Below, piece by piece: positions 32,914 to 43,553 of a stretch of 64,000 bases of DNA; within the stretch, counting starts at the first letter, position 1, and every line of letters starts with the position of its first letter. Under the pieces are notes generated by a model. That model did no database searches. It worked only from the letters and a program-made list of their open reading frames with translations, and had not been told where the DNA came from. Made by a program: the position numbers and the translations under genes. Origin of the DNA: Balamuthia mandrillaris (lineage: Eukaryota; Discosea; Longamoebia; Balamuthiidae). The stretch covers positions 1 to 64,000 of the forward strand of contig JAVKOQ010000289.1 of assembly GCA_031835245.1 (NCBI GenBank), in the 5' to 3' direction.

Positions 32914-32945
<32 letters not shown>

Positions 32946-33378
32946 GCTTCTCTCATCTTGTTTTTCTTTATTTCTCACAATTACGGATAAACAGGTATTA
33001 AAGCTGCCAGTAGGACTGAGAGAGGCGGTAGCCGCCCAGTCCATGCGTCTCTTAGTTCGCAAGGCCGTCCTCCTCATCAAATATGCTGAGTCCGAAGTGT
33101 ATGTTTATCTCTACTTCTGCTCTCTTCACTTGTCCCACCATTTTCTCATTTCTGTTTTTGTTAAAAATGTGTGCAGGGCCAGGGCACACACCGAGGTTTT
33201 GGGAAGCGAAGTATTGCGGCACATACGGTATGCAGTTGGCGTCGGCAACGATGCCGACTTTTTGGTGGTATTGGGCCTTGCCGAGCGGCTTTGTCCCGGA
33301 GTCTACATCTGTCTTGGTGGCGATCCCACCCTTATGGCGGAACGTCTTGTGGAACTCTTTGAAAGTTTTTCTCTCTGA
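29098..33378 (+). CDS. C9orf72: C9orf72 homologue (DENN-type, longin-N-terminal) with long low-complexity inserts
   Basis: Eleven exons: 29098-29752, 29879-30000, 30156-30222, 30286-31319, 31424-31587, 31662-31734, 31807-31869, 31959-32003, 32161-32874, 32995-33098 and 33177-33378. They give about 1080 residues (human 481). Conserved order: LWDNVFGPRIEQIWFGTEVV (longin start), CKFHTFPVSGHVGMALIFTA, AVTSHFQTHGCTVVVGEDEA, LVNTLSLFQ, GYVPGLLLQGVRG, KIYHEYVHMRQRFMEREL, GLREAVAAQSMRLLVRKAVL and DADFLVVLGLAERLCPGVYI. These match human C9orf72 end to end. The human protein works with SMCR8/WDR41 as a GAP-type autophagy/lysosome regulator. Extra length comes from an acidic N-terminal extension, an Asn/Asp-rich insert (exon 4) and a Ser-rich insert (exon 9). 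Confidence 0.9.
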
Positions 33379-33477
33379 TCTGCTCTCTTCTCTGCTCACC
33401 AAAACGTGAGATGGTTTCCTTTCTTTTGCGGGTTTTTTAAAAAAATGAGAGATGAAGAATGTGTTTTCAGTTATCCT

Positions 33478-35598
33478 TTAACACCTCGAAGAATCCTGGG
33501 GCATCTCTTCCAACCATTTCAACATCTGCTTCCGGCTTGTTGCGCTTTTCTTACAAGTTTGCTTGTCCCACGGGCACCCGTTCGCTATGGCCCACTGCAA
33601 CACTTCCAACCGCCCTTCCTTGGCAGCCCACTCGCTGGTCTCCTCGTTCCAAGGGCATCCGTTTGCTCTGGCCCACTGCAGCACCTTCAATTGGCCTTCC
33701 CTAACAGGTTCCACACTTTCTCCCACTGCATTTCCTCTGGTGGTCCACAGAGAGTTCCCCCTGACTGTTGCTGAAACTAACAGGTTCCACACTTTCTCCA
33801 TTGCATTTCTTCTGGTGGTCCAGGGAAAGTTCCTCCCTGACCGTTGCTGAAACTAACAGGTTCCACACGTTCTCCATCGCACTTCTGCTGGTGATCCAGG
33901 GTAAGTTCCCCCTGACTGTTGCTGATTCCACACGTTCTCCATCGCACTTCTGCTGGTGATCCAGGGAAAGTTCCCCCTGACTGTTGCTGGTTCCACACGT
34001 TCTCCATTGCATTTCTTCTGGTGGTCCAGGGAAAGTTACCCCTGACCGTTGTTGATTCCATACTTTCTCCCACTGCATTTCCTCTGGTGGTCCACAGAGA
34101 GTTCCCCCTGACTGTTGCTGAAACTAACAGGTTCCACACGTTCTCCATCGCACTTCTTCTGGTGATCCACAGAGAGTTCCCCCCTGACCGTTGCTGATTC
34201 CACACTTTCTCCCACTGCATTTCCCGCAGACCTGCAGGTCTCCTCGTTCCAAGGACATCCATTCGCTCTAGCCCACTGCAGCACCTCCAAATGGCCGGAT
34301 TCAGCGGCGTAGGAGCAGGTCTCCTCGTCCCAAGGACAGCCGTTCCTCCTTGCCCATTGCAATACCCTCAAATCGCCGCGCAATGCCGCACACTTGCAAG
34401 TGCTCTCATCCCAAGGGCATCCGTTCTCTCTTGCCCATTGTAGCACTGCTAAATGCCCGCTTAAGGCTGCGTGCTTGCAAGTTTCCTTGTCCCAAGGACA
34501 TCCATTAGTTCTCGCCCATTGCAACAGCTCTAAATGACCTTCTGCAGCAGCACAAAAGCATGTCTTCTCATCCCAAGGACATCCGTTTGCTCTTGCCCAT
34601 CGCAACACGTCTAAGTGGCCTTGTACAGCAGCATAGGCACAAGTACACTTGCCCCAAGGACATCCGTTTTCTCTGGTCCATTGCAAGACTGCTAACTGCC
34701 CACTATATGCAGCGTTGGCGCAAGTCCATTTGCTCCAAGAGCATCCATTTGCTCTCGCCCACTGTAATATCTCAAGATTGCCACCACGGGCAGCGAAGGA
34801 GCAGGTGAGATTGTTCCAAGGGCAGCCATTCTCTCTTGCCCATTTTAACAGCACAAAGTGGCCTTTCCTTGCAGCTTTGGCGCAGGTCCACTCGCCCCAA
34901 GGACAGCCATTCTCTCTTGCCCATTTCAACATCTCTAAATGCCCACATTTTGCAGCTCCAACGCAGGTCCACTCGTCCCAAGGGCATCCATTTGCTCGCG
35001 CCCATCGCAGCATCTCCATATTCCCCTTGCCGGCAGCTATCCTGCAGATTCCTGTGTTCCATGGGCAGTCCTGTTGAAGACGCGCCCATTGCAAGGTGGC
35101 CAGAGAGGAACAGGCCCACTCCACGGACAGCTGCTGCCGGAGGTGCACAGGGCTGCAAGCGTACCACCTGCGGCAAGTCCTGGCTGCTGGCCCGACGTCA
35201 TTCTCAGGAAGCTTGTCCAATATCCCGCACAGCACTTCCTCCGGCAAAAGTTCTTCCACCCAGCAGTGAGTAGGCTCGCTAGTTGACGTTGTGGCGGAAG
35301 GAAGGAGTAAAGGAAGCGATTCTCCTATCTTGTGTTCCTTGGTTGTCTTTTCCCTCGCTTCCTGCTTCTGTTTCTTTGTGGGTGGTGTAGAGGCATTGTC
35401 TTTGGAATCTGTTCGTTCTTCTTCTTCTTCTTGTTCTTGTTCTTCTTGTTCTTGTTCTTCTTCTTCTTCTTCATGATATGGCCGCTTCGAGTTAAAGCGC
35501 TGCCCGTAGGAAGGCGCGACTTCAGAGGAGCAAGCTCGAATGTTTTCTGCCATCCCTTCTTTGTTGGTTACTTGTCGTTTATTTCTTCTCTCTCCCAT
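33478..35598 (-). CDS. F-box protein with CPW-type (ankyrin-like) repeats
   Basis: Exon 1 at 35598-34232 and exon 2 at 33700-33478 join in phase (gtctgc donor, ctgttag acceptor), giving 529 residues. A Glu-rich, probably disordered N-terminus is followed by an F-box at about residues 115-150 (LLPEEVLCGILDKLPENDVG, then RTCRRWYACS). Next come about 13 repeats of 27 residues, consensus LxVLQWARANGCPWDExTCxxAAxxGH. This repeat style is an ankyrin variant common in amoebal and giant-virus F-box proteins. As an SCF adaptor it would bring a substrate, bound by the repeats, to Skp1-cullin ubiquitin ligase; the target is unknown. Repeat 11 is cut short at the splice junction. The intron is a minisatellite. 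Confidence 0.75.
33708..34226 (-). repeat. Minisatellite filling an intron
   Basis: About 7-8 tandem units of roughly 65 and 77 bp. On the coding strand each has ctctgtggaccaccag, aaatgcagtgggagaa and gtgtggaa; the longer units add cctgttagtttcag. Units differ by a few substitutions. The array spans nearly all of the 531-bp intron. Confidence 0.85.
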
Positions 35599-35659
35599 AG
35601 ATCTAAAATAGATCTTAACGGATCACCAATCAAAAATCAAAAGTGCTTGTGCAGTAACT

Positions 35660-35669
35660 GAACCCGTGA

Positions 35670-35713
<44 letters not shown>
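35660..35713 (-). repeat. (CT)n tract between F-box and UXS genes
   Basis: (GA)n on the plus strand, downstream of the UDP-xylose synthase stop codon. Confidence 0.8.
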
Positions 35714-35715
<2 letters not shown>

Positions 35716-35813
35716 AGAGAGAATGGTGAGTATGAATGGGAGGAGAGAGAGAGAGAAGAAAGAAACGACAAGTAAGAAAGGAGAGAGAGAAAACAAAACA
35801 AAAGCAACCGTTG

Positions 35814-37240
35814 TTAGTTGACATTCGTCTCCTTTGACTTCTCTTTCTCCACCTGCCCCGCGAAATACTCTATTGTTTGCTTCAGTCCGTCCTCGATGCC
35901 AACCCGCGGCTCCCACCCAAGCGCCTCCTTAGCGGCCGTGATGTCCGGCTTCCTCCTCGTCGGGTCGTCCACCGGAAGCTCTTTGTAGCAGACCTTCACG
36001 GAGGGATTCACCACTTGGATAACTCTCTCGGCCAACTCCTTCACTGTGAACTCCAGAGGATTACCAATGTTGAACGGTCCCACGTGCTTGGGGCTGTTCA
36101 TCAGCCTGTAGAGACCGTCCATAGTGTCGGTGACATAGGCAAAGCTGCGCGTCTGGCTGCCGTCGCCGTAAACCGTAAGGTCGTTGCCCTTGAGGGCTTG
36201 CACGATAAAGTTGGAGACGACGCGGCCGTCGTCAGCGCGCATGTTGGGGCCGTACGTGTTGAAGATGCGTACCACGCAGATGTTGACGTTGTGTTGTCTT
36301 TGGTAGTCGAAGAATAGGGTCTCACTGATACGTTTACCTTCATCGTAACTGTTGCAAAAAAAAGTGGAGGTAAGAGATGGCTGAGAGGGAGAGAGAGAGA
36401 GCAGAGAGAGAGAGAGCAGAGAGAGAAGAGAGATACCAGGCACGAGGTCCTGTGCAGTTGACATTTCCTCTGTAGCTCTCTACTTGTGGGTGGTTCTCTG
36501 GTGTAGGATCTCCATATACCTCCGAGGTGGAAGCTGGAAGAAAAGAAAAAGAACACAACAAAGAGAAATTAATGGCAGAAACAAACGAGAGAAAAAAGAA
36601 AGAAAAAATGAAATGGAAATGGAAAAAAAAAAGAAGTGAAAAAAAGAAAGGAAAGAAGCAAAGAAGAGGAAGGCGGCGTGTTTGGAAAAAAAAAGCAAAA
36701 AGAAAAAGGAGTACCGAGCAAAATCCTAGCTCCGTCACGTTTGGCGAGCTCCAAAAGGTTCAACGAGCCAAGGAAGCAAGTCCTCGCCGTTTGAATGGAG
36801 TCCAGTTGGTAGTGAGGCGGGGAAGCTGGTTGTTACAGTTAAAACAACGACAAACAAAATCAAATAGTTTAAGTTCTTCCACCAAAAGAGAGAGAGAGAG
36901 AGAGAAGAATGAGAGCACAAAAGAAAGAGACAGCAGAATGGAGAGCGAGAGAGAGAGAGAGAGAGAGAGAGCACGAAGAAAAAAACAAACCAGGACAGGC
37001 GAGATGATAGATCTGGTCAAACTTGTAATCGGAGGGAAGGTAAGGCTTCTCCACATCGTGCTCCACGATGGTGAAATTGTCTTTGGAGAGGAGCTCCTCC
37101 AGGTTTTCCCGTCGGCCAGTGAAAAAGTTGTCCAGGCAGACGACGTTGTTACCCTCCTTCACCAACCTTGCGCATAGGTGAGAGCCGATGAAGCCTGCTC
37201 CGCCAGTCACCAAGATCGTTTTCTTTTGTTGTTGTTCCAT
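35814..37240 (-). CDS. UXS1: UDP-glucuronate decarboxylase (UDP-xylose synthase)
   Basis: Four exons, 37240-36991, 36825-36715, 36533-36437 and 36348-35814; 330 residues. It is an extended short-chain dehydrogenase that converts UDP-glucuronate to UDP-xylose using bound NAD+. The Rossmann motif [19 protein letters not shown] starts at residue 8. Then come [38 protein letters not shown], and the catalytic Tyr/Lys in [17 protein letters not shown], followed by [17 protein letters not shown]. The enzyme lacks the N-terminal membrane anchor of Golgi forms, so a soluble cytosolic form is likely. UDP-xylose suggests glycan or cyst-wall polysaccharide synthesis (inference). Confidence 0.93.
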
Positions 37241-37791
37241 CCCGCTTGAGCTTTTTTTTTTTCGAAAAGAAACGGGAAGAGATTAATATTTTATTAGGTT
37301 GGTTTTTTTGGGGGGAGGGATGCAGCTGAAGATCTGTTTTACTACCAACCAAAGTAACTGTTGTTGACAAAGAGGGGGGGGAAGAAGGAAGAACCACCAC
37401 TTGTTTCTTTCTCTCCTTTTTGCTTTCTTTTTTTCTTTCAGTCCTCCAAAAATGTCAAATGGAATGAGAGCAATTTATCAATGAAAAAAAAAAAAAAGGA
37501 TAAACTTGAATGGTCGGCAAAAAAAACTCCATGAGGGGTTTTGGGAATGGAGGAAACTCCGTATTTTTTTTCAAAGGGTTTTTGATTTTCGATTGGGTTT
37601 TTGGAGGGAGGCACTGACGTCATTCCGGTACGCAGCGGCACGATCCCCCATCCTCCCCCCCATTTTGGTTTCTTGGTTTTTCGCTCTCTGTTAAAAATTT
37701 ACTTTTTCTACCAGCTTCTGCAAAAAGGCCTCGTTGCGTGCCGCTCCCCTGTGTGTGTTTCGCTCGAAAAGATTCCTCAACTGTGATCACA

Positions 37792-38521
37792 ATGCTCGTC
37801 CCAAAGAAGAGCCGAATTGCTGTCTACTCTTACCTCTTCAAGGGTAAAGTTTTGATCTGCCTCCCTTTTTTTTCAATTGTTACATCCTCTGGCTTGTTGG
37901 TGATTCTTGCGGAAAGAGAATCAGATCACGAGTGGTTGGATTGATTTCGATGTTTGGTGGTCTGATGTTATTCCTTCCTTTCTTTCTCAGAGGGAGTTTT
38001 GGTGGCCAAGAAAGACCACACCATGACCAAGCACCCTGATGTCGATGTTCCCAACTTGTGGGTGTGCAAGTTGATGCAATCCATGGTTTCCCGCGGTTAC
38101 TGCCGCGAGCAGTTCGCCTGGAGGTGCTATTACTGGTTCCTCACAAACGAGGGAATCCAGTACTTGCGCGACTTTTTGCACTTGCCCGCTGAGATTGTTC
38201 CCGCCACCCTGAAGAAGCCCAGAACTCAGCCTCGCGCTGCTCTCCCTGCTCGCAGACCCGCTCCTGGTGGTGAGAGACGTGCTTTTGGCGCCGATGAGAA
38301 GAAGGTCGGCCCTGGCCGTGATTTCCAACCCAGCTTTGTACGTCACCTTCACCTTCTCCTTTCCTCGAAGACTTAACGACTTACACGCAATCAAACAGGG
38401 TGCTCGCCCTGGCGGTTTTGGCCGTGGACGACCTGCTGGTGCTGCTCCTGGAGGAAGGGACTCTTACAGAAGGGAGGGTGGCCGCCCTAGCTTTGGACGT
38501 GGTGGTCCCGCTCGCGAGTAA
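37792..38521 (+). CDS. RPS10: 40S ribosomal protein eS10
   Basis: Three exons, 37792-37843, 37991-38337 and 38399-38521. It begins [20 protein letters not shown], the canonical S10 plectin-domain start. Next come [20 protein letters not shown] and [20 protein letters not shown], then a basic Arg-Gly-Pro-rich tail ([12 protein letters not shown]) ending GPARE. It is a small-subunit protein near the mRNA entry channel. The gene is compact with short introns and no microsatellites in them, unlike its neighbours. A (CT)n tract follows in the 3' flank at about 38660-38692. Confidence 0.95.
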
Positions 38522-38650
38522 AACCACAGTTGTCAAAGGAACAGAACCAAAACAGACGAACACATGTGAAAAGCACGAAGGTGCCCGCCCGCGCTTTGTT
38601 TCTTTTGGAGTGCACAGGGGATGAAACGATAATAAACAAAGCCAATCAAG

Positions 38651-38693
<43 letters not shown>

Positions 38694-38819
38694 CTCCCCT
38701 TTCCTTCGTTTTTCCACTTCGCCCTTCAACACGCCCCTCAGCAAGTTCCGCTGGAGGAAGGAAGGTGTTCCTTCGTGCATAGCTTTTTTATTATTTAGAA
38801 ATGTGCAAATACCTCCACA

Positions 38820-40992
38820 TCACTCAGAGGAAGGAGGACGAAGCAACCTGTCGGTGTACTTGTTCACCATCTCCTCCATCCTTTCCGTGGTACGGGAGTA
38901 ATTCTGCAACACATTCTCCAGTTCCTGCCTCCTCTCCTTGAACTCAGCCATGAAACCCTCCTTCTCCTCCATCAACAAGTAGACTTCGGAGTTCTTTCGG
39001 TTGAGTTCCTCAGAGAGCAGTTCATACTGTCTGGCCCGCTCCTCATTCTGTGCCTTGAGCTCCAGCAGCTTCTTCTCCATCATGGCCCTCACATCGGCCT
39101 TCACTACGTCTATCTGATTCTCCACACCCTTGACATTCTCCACCAGGCTGGTGCTACTATGAGCGGTCTGGTCCAGGTCTTTCTTGAGCAGCTCCTGCCC
39201 TTCGAGTAGCTTGGTCATCTGCAGGACCAAGGCCTCAAGCTTGCTGGTGTTGCTGCCGTTGGCAAACTCCTCGTACATTTCCTGAAGAGTGTCCTTCAAC
39301 TTCTGGGCCTTCTCCCTGGCGTCCTCGGCCTTGCTCTCCATGTCCTTCATGCGCTGGAGGAGGGCCTGGTTCTCTGCCTCCAGGTCATGTAGCTTGTCCC
39401 GCAGGGCGCCTGTGGCAGGGCCATCCGCCGCCTTGGGCTCTGGGAACCGCCTCGCCTGGAGGGAGCGTGGCACCAGCTGAAGGACAAGCATCTCAAAGTC
39501 GAGTCCTTTGAGGGGGAAGTAGCCCAACTGCTTGGCTTGGGGCTGACCCAGCACCTCTCCCACTCTTGGCTCTATTTCCTGCCAGGCGTCTTCACTGACC
39601 ACCACTTGCCCACCACAAGGGATGGAGGCCACACGAGCAGCTCTGTTCACGATGGGTCCAAAGTAATCCATGCGGCCTGTGACCGGGTCCTCCTCGCAGC
39701 TGGGCTCTCCCACATGGACGCCCATTCGCACGCGCAGACCTCGCCACAACAATTTACCTGCCTCTTCTTCTCCCTCCGGGATTCGTTCTTCACGAGAGTC
39801 CTCATGCTCCAGCAAGGCCTCTGGCCACTCTACCTCGAGCAGTTTCTCCTGGGCGTCTATGCACCAGTTGGCGGCATCGATGCAGTTGGTGAAGGTGACC
39901 ATGAAGGCATCTCCCTCCGTCTTGACCTCATAGCCGTTGTGCTCCTTCAGCAGCTTCCTCATGAGGGCATTGTGCTGGCCGATGGCCTTCGCCATAGCCT
40001 CCGGGTTCTTCTCCCACTGGGTGGTAGAGCCTTGCACATCGGTGAAGACAAAGGCCACCCTTCCGGTGGGCGCTGCCTCCTGAGAAGCAGGCGCGGTCAA
40101 GGCAGCAGCCAGCTCGGCTTGGAGCTTCATGGTGATCAAATCCGATGCCAGCTTCACGTTCATCTGTTTGGCCTTGGTAAGGTCCTCCTGCAGGGCCTTG
40201 TACTGCTCCACAATGTGCTCGGTTTCTTGCAGGGCCCTGTCCAGGCGTTTGCCCAGATCGGCTCTGGCCTTGTACTTGGCCTTCCATTTTTCCATCTTGG
40301 CGATGGCGGCTTGCAGCTCCTCTTCTCTTGTTCGAAGCTGGTTCTGGAGGTCTTCGGTTCGAGCATTGGCCTTCGCCACGACTTCTAAGCTTTGGTTCAC
40401 GCAGCCTTCGAGGTCGTACACGTTTGTCTCTGCGTAGAATCGTTCTCCTTTCTTTTTCTTTTTCTTCTCCTTACTTTGTTCTCCCGTTCCCTCTTCCGCG
40501 TTTGCTTTTTCTGTCCCAGAGGCTTCCTCACCCTCGTCCTTCTGTTTCCCTTTCTCTTCCGCGGCTTGTGAGCTCAGCACAGCTTTAATCTTTTCTTTGA
40601 TGCTGTCGAGGTATTTTCTCAGCTCGGTTAGTTCTCTAGCCTCTTCCCTGGGACCCACTTTGGGGAAGTAGGAAAGGTAGAGCAACATCGTTTTCTCGTC
40701 TGGGTTTGTCGTGTTGGCCAGCTCTTCGGCACCCATGAGGATAGGCACGTGGAACTCCTCTTTTGCTACCTCGAAGGCTTCTTTGATGTTTTCCAATGCA
40801 CTCCGCTGTAAAGAAACACACACACACAGGGCAAACGAGGAATATATAAGTAACGTATAAAACAAAAGACAAAAAAAAGCACAAGAAAGATACCTGCAGA
40901 ACCACGTCCATGTCGATGGAACCTGGAGCCACTGCAGCACAGAGAGCACACAAGGCCTTGCCGTCCTGCCAACTGCAAACCGCGTAAGAGAG

Positions 40993-41058
<66 letters not shown>

Positions 41059-41905
41059 AATGGATAGAACATGGAGAAACGAACCTCTTGCCAAAGTCAG
41101 AGACAGAAAGACCGAACTGGGCTACAGTCTCTTTACACCACTTCAAGAGGGCGGAGCGGTCCATGGTGGACTGATACTTGAGTATCAAGCTCCAAATGAG
41201 ACCCATGATAAGAGGTAAATTACAATCCACAATGTCCTGGCCTCCAATGCCCACCAGCTTGATGTCCTCTTGTTTGATGCATTCCAGGGCAGTATTTACA
41301 TTGCCAACCTTTTGCAGCCTTTTTGTTACGGTAACAGAAAGAAACAGATCAGCATGCCTTCTTCCATTTCGGCTTTGTTTAAAAAACAAAAAGAACAAAG
41401 AAAGAGGGAACGGCAACGAGACACAAAAACGTAAATGTGTGGAAGAGGACGAAGACCAGCAAACAAATGAAATCGAATAATAATAATAAATAGAACGACA
41501 TGGAGAAGAACCAAAGCTTCAGAAGAAACGCCGACAAAGAGCGAAGCGAAACTGAAACAAGAAAATAGAAAAAGAAAGCAAGTTTTTTACCTGTTTGTGG
41601 CTGGCTCGGTGTATTTGACTTTCTTTCCAGAGAGGACCTCCATGAGCTGGCAGAGTTTCACGCCATCCTCAAACACGGTAGCCAAGTTGTCCACCTGGCA
41701 AGGAGTGCCCGTTCGTGCGAACTGAAGCTCCAGCCATTTTTTAAAGGCCTGCAAACACAAGAAAAAAAAAAACGATTAACAAAAAAACAGAACAAGCGGT
41801 AGCCGGCAGTGCTGCTCGTTGTTCAAGAAGAACACCGGCGAGGTTTCTATCTTTAAAAAATATAAAAGGAGGTACCTCTTGCTGAGTTTCAAAGTTCTCT
41901 GGCAT
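38820..41905 (-). CDS. Tandem calponin-homology domains fused to a class III nucleotidyl cyclase
   Basis: Five exons, 41905-41876, 41748-41591, 41318-41085, 40972-40894 and 40805-38820, all in phase; 828 residues. CH1 (about 8-112): AFKKWLELQFARTGT, VKLCQLMEVLSGKKV, NVNTALECIKQEDIKLVGIG. CH2 (about 115-220): LLKWCKETVAQFG, SWQDGKALCALCAAVAPGSI, NPDEKTMLLYLSYF. Together they form an alpha-actinin-type actin-binding module. Charged coiled coils follow. The cyclase domain lies at about 413-617. Metal Asp: FTDVQGST (D423) and KTEGDAF (D466). Adenine-selecting Lys462 and Asp547 (GRMDYFG). Transition-state Asn554 and Arg558 in VNRAAR. All essential residues are present, so cAMP production is predicted. 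The C-terminal 200 residues are coiled coil. No membrane segment is seen, so it is likely a soluble, actin-bound adenylyl cyclase. Confidence 0.85.
41003..41053 (-). repeat. Intronic (CT)n tract in the CH-cyclase gene
   Basis: About 25 GA units on the plus strand, between the exons encoding CH2. Confidence 0.9.
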
Positions 41906-42182
41906 TGAAAGACAAAAAAAAAAAAAACAAAACAAAAGAAGCGCTGGTGGCGGTGGAAAGGATGGGTGCGTTCGAGGCTGTGTGTTTTTTGTTTTAGTAT
42001 AGCCCGTGTGTTCTCGTTCGCCAAACCAAACCAAAAGGAAGGCCCGTGTCTACCGAAAAATGCTGCGAATGCACCTCGTTGCCGGGCATCCTTATCTCCA
42101 TAGCTACTCTGGTTAAGTTCCTATAGCAACGTTGCGGTTTATTAACACTATACACGGCACGTGGTGACCCCGTGTAGCCCCC

Positions 42183-42646
42183 TTATCTTTCCCTTATCTC
42201 CTCCCAACGTAGGGGAGGGGACCCGTCGGCGAGGGCGATCTGGCTCTGCATCAGGGCCAGCGTTTCCTGCACCGCTTGAAACGCCCGCTGCAGGTCGTCC
42301 TCGGAAACGCCCTGCTCCCTGCCCTGGCTGGCGATGTCCCGCACCACGTTCAAGCGACCGATGACCTGAAGTTGGAAAAGAAGTAGAAGGAAGAGGAGGT
42401 TAACCATAAACCAAAACAAATGAACGCAAGGCAGGAGGGAGGTCAGGATGCAGGCTAAAGCTGTTGAAAAGCCATGCAGCATTGTTGAGAACAAAAAAAA
42501 AAAAGGTCCCAAACCAAGGTTAAGATGTCTGGTAGTGCAACGGTATCGTTGGACGTTCTTCTGGGCTCAACGGTCAACCCCAGCCCGGCAATGTTGGGCA
42601 AACGCTCTCCCTTGGCCAGGCCTGTTTCTGCATCCTCTCCTTTCAT
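42183..42646 (-). CDS. Small unknown protein
   Basis: Exon 2 at 42365-42183 and exon 1 ending at 42515 (start uncertain; the first in-frame ATG is 42646, but the frame stays open to about 42703). The product reads KGERLPNIAGLGLTVEPRRT, then SNDTVALPDILTLVIGRLNV and an amphipathic helix (VSEDDLQRAFQAVQETLALM) ending EEIRER. The helix could be a small coiled coil. No family recognised. The true start may be in an upstream exon. Confidence 0.4.
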
Positions 42647-42703
42647 TCTTCCTGGGTCAAACGCGGCGCTTTGCTGCTGCTCGCTCTCTCCTTCCCTATT
42701 CAA

Positions 42704-43000
42704 ACGGTTCTCATTATTTACTCCTCACCCTGGATAGCTTTAGGAAAAGTTCCAACCATTTGCATCATGCAAGGCATCTATCTATGCAGCCATCAACCAA
42801 GGCTTTAACCGAAGAGCAATAAGCAAGGCGCGACCCGTGCTTACGATCTCCAAGGAACAAAAAGGACTTTTTACACGAAACGTGTTGTGTTCTATAAGGA
42901 GGAGGAACCAGATAGCAACCAGGCAACCAAGCCTCTACGCGCGGGAGTTCAATAATAACTTATTATTAGCATCCTTGTAAGGAGGACAGCGGCTTGCTAG
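42704..43000. other. Intergenic gap
   Basis: About 300 bp. It contains tagcaaccaggcaacc at about 42912, resembling RFX/X-box half-sites, and an AT-rich segment (aataataacttattatt) at about 42950 that may hold polyadenylation signals of the next gene. No gene recognised. Confidence 0.35.
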
Positions 43001-43438
43001 CTAGTGGTTCCGCTTTGGTTGGTGTGTGGCCCTCTTCTTGACCGTGTCGTAGTCGATGTTGTCTTCGGTGGGGAGGTTGGCGCGCCGCAGCCGCAGCTGT
43101 GGGGGGAGCAGGGATCCAGGAGAGGAGGAAGCAGAGCCGGAAGAATGAGGGGAGGAGGAGGGAGAAGGCGCAAAGCTGACTGGAGGAAGTTTGGTTGTTT
43201 GTTGCGGAAGGTCCTTGGGCTTTTTCGTTGGTCGGGAGCTCACTGCTCCGGTTTTGGTCGGTTTCGTCGAGTTTGTTTCCTCCACTTCTTCTCTGCCTCG
43301 TTTGGTTTTTGCCTTTGGCGAAACGTTGGCTTGTTTTGAGTCCTTTGCTTGTGTGCCATCATCGCCCCCCGTTCTCTCCGTCTCTTCCTCGCTCTCACTA
43401 TCAGAGAAAGAACCATACGCGTCGGACAAGAGGTCCAT
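43001..43438 (-). CDS. Unknown nuclear-type acidic/Ser-rich protein
   Basis: A single exon of 145 residues beginning MDLLSDAYGSFSDSESEEE. A Lys/Pro/Ser-rich middle contains likely basic nuclear signals (KAKTKRGREE). The C-terminus LLPPQLRLRRANLPTEDNID looks conserved, with a PPQL followed by N-x-x-TED pattern. The start codon is 115 bp from that of COX19 on the other strand, so they share a promoter. Function unknown. Confidence 0.5.
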   Translation of the reverse strand: MDLLSDAYGSFSDSESEEETERTGGDDGTQAKDSKQANVSPKAKTKRGREEVEETNSTKPTKTGAVSSRPTKKPKDLPQQTTKLPPVSFAPSPSSSPHSSGSASSSPGSLLPPQLRLRRANLPTEDNIDYDTVKKRATHQPKRNH

Positions 43439-43553
43439 CGCTACACGCTTTCTTGTTCGTCTTTTTCCTCTTTTTTCGATTTTTTGTGAAATTTTGTCCA
43501 CATTAGGTATTTTTGCGGACAATTATCGCCATTATTTTAAAATTCGAAGAAAG

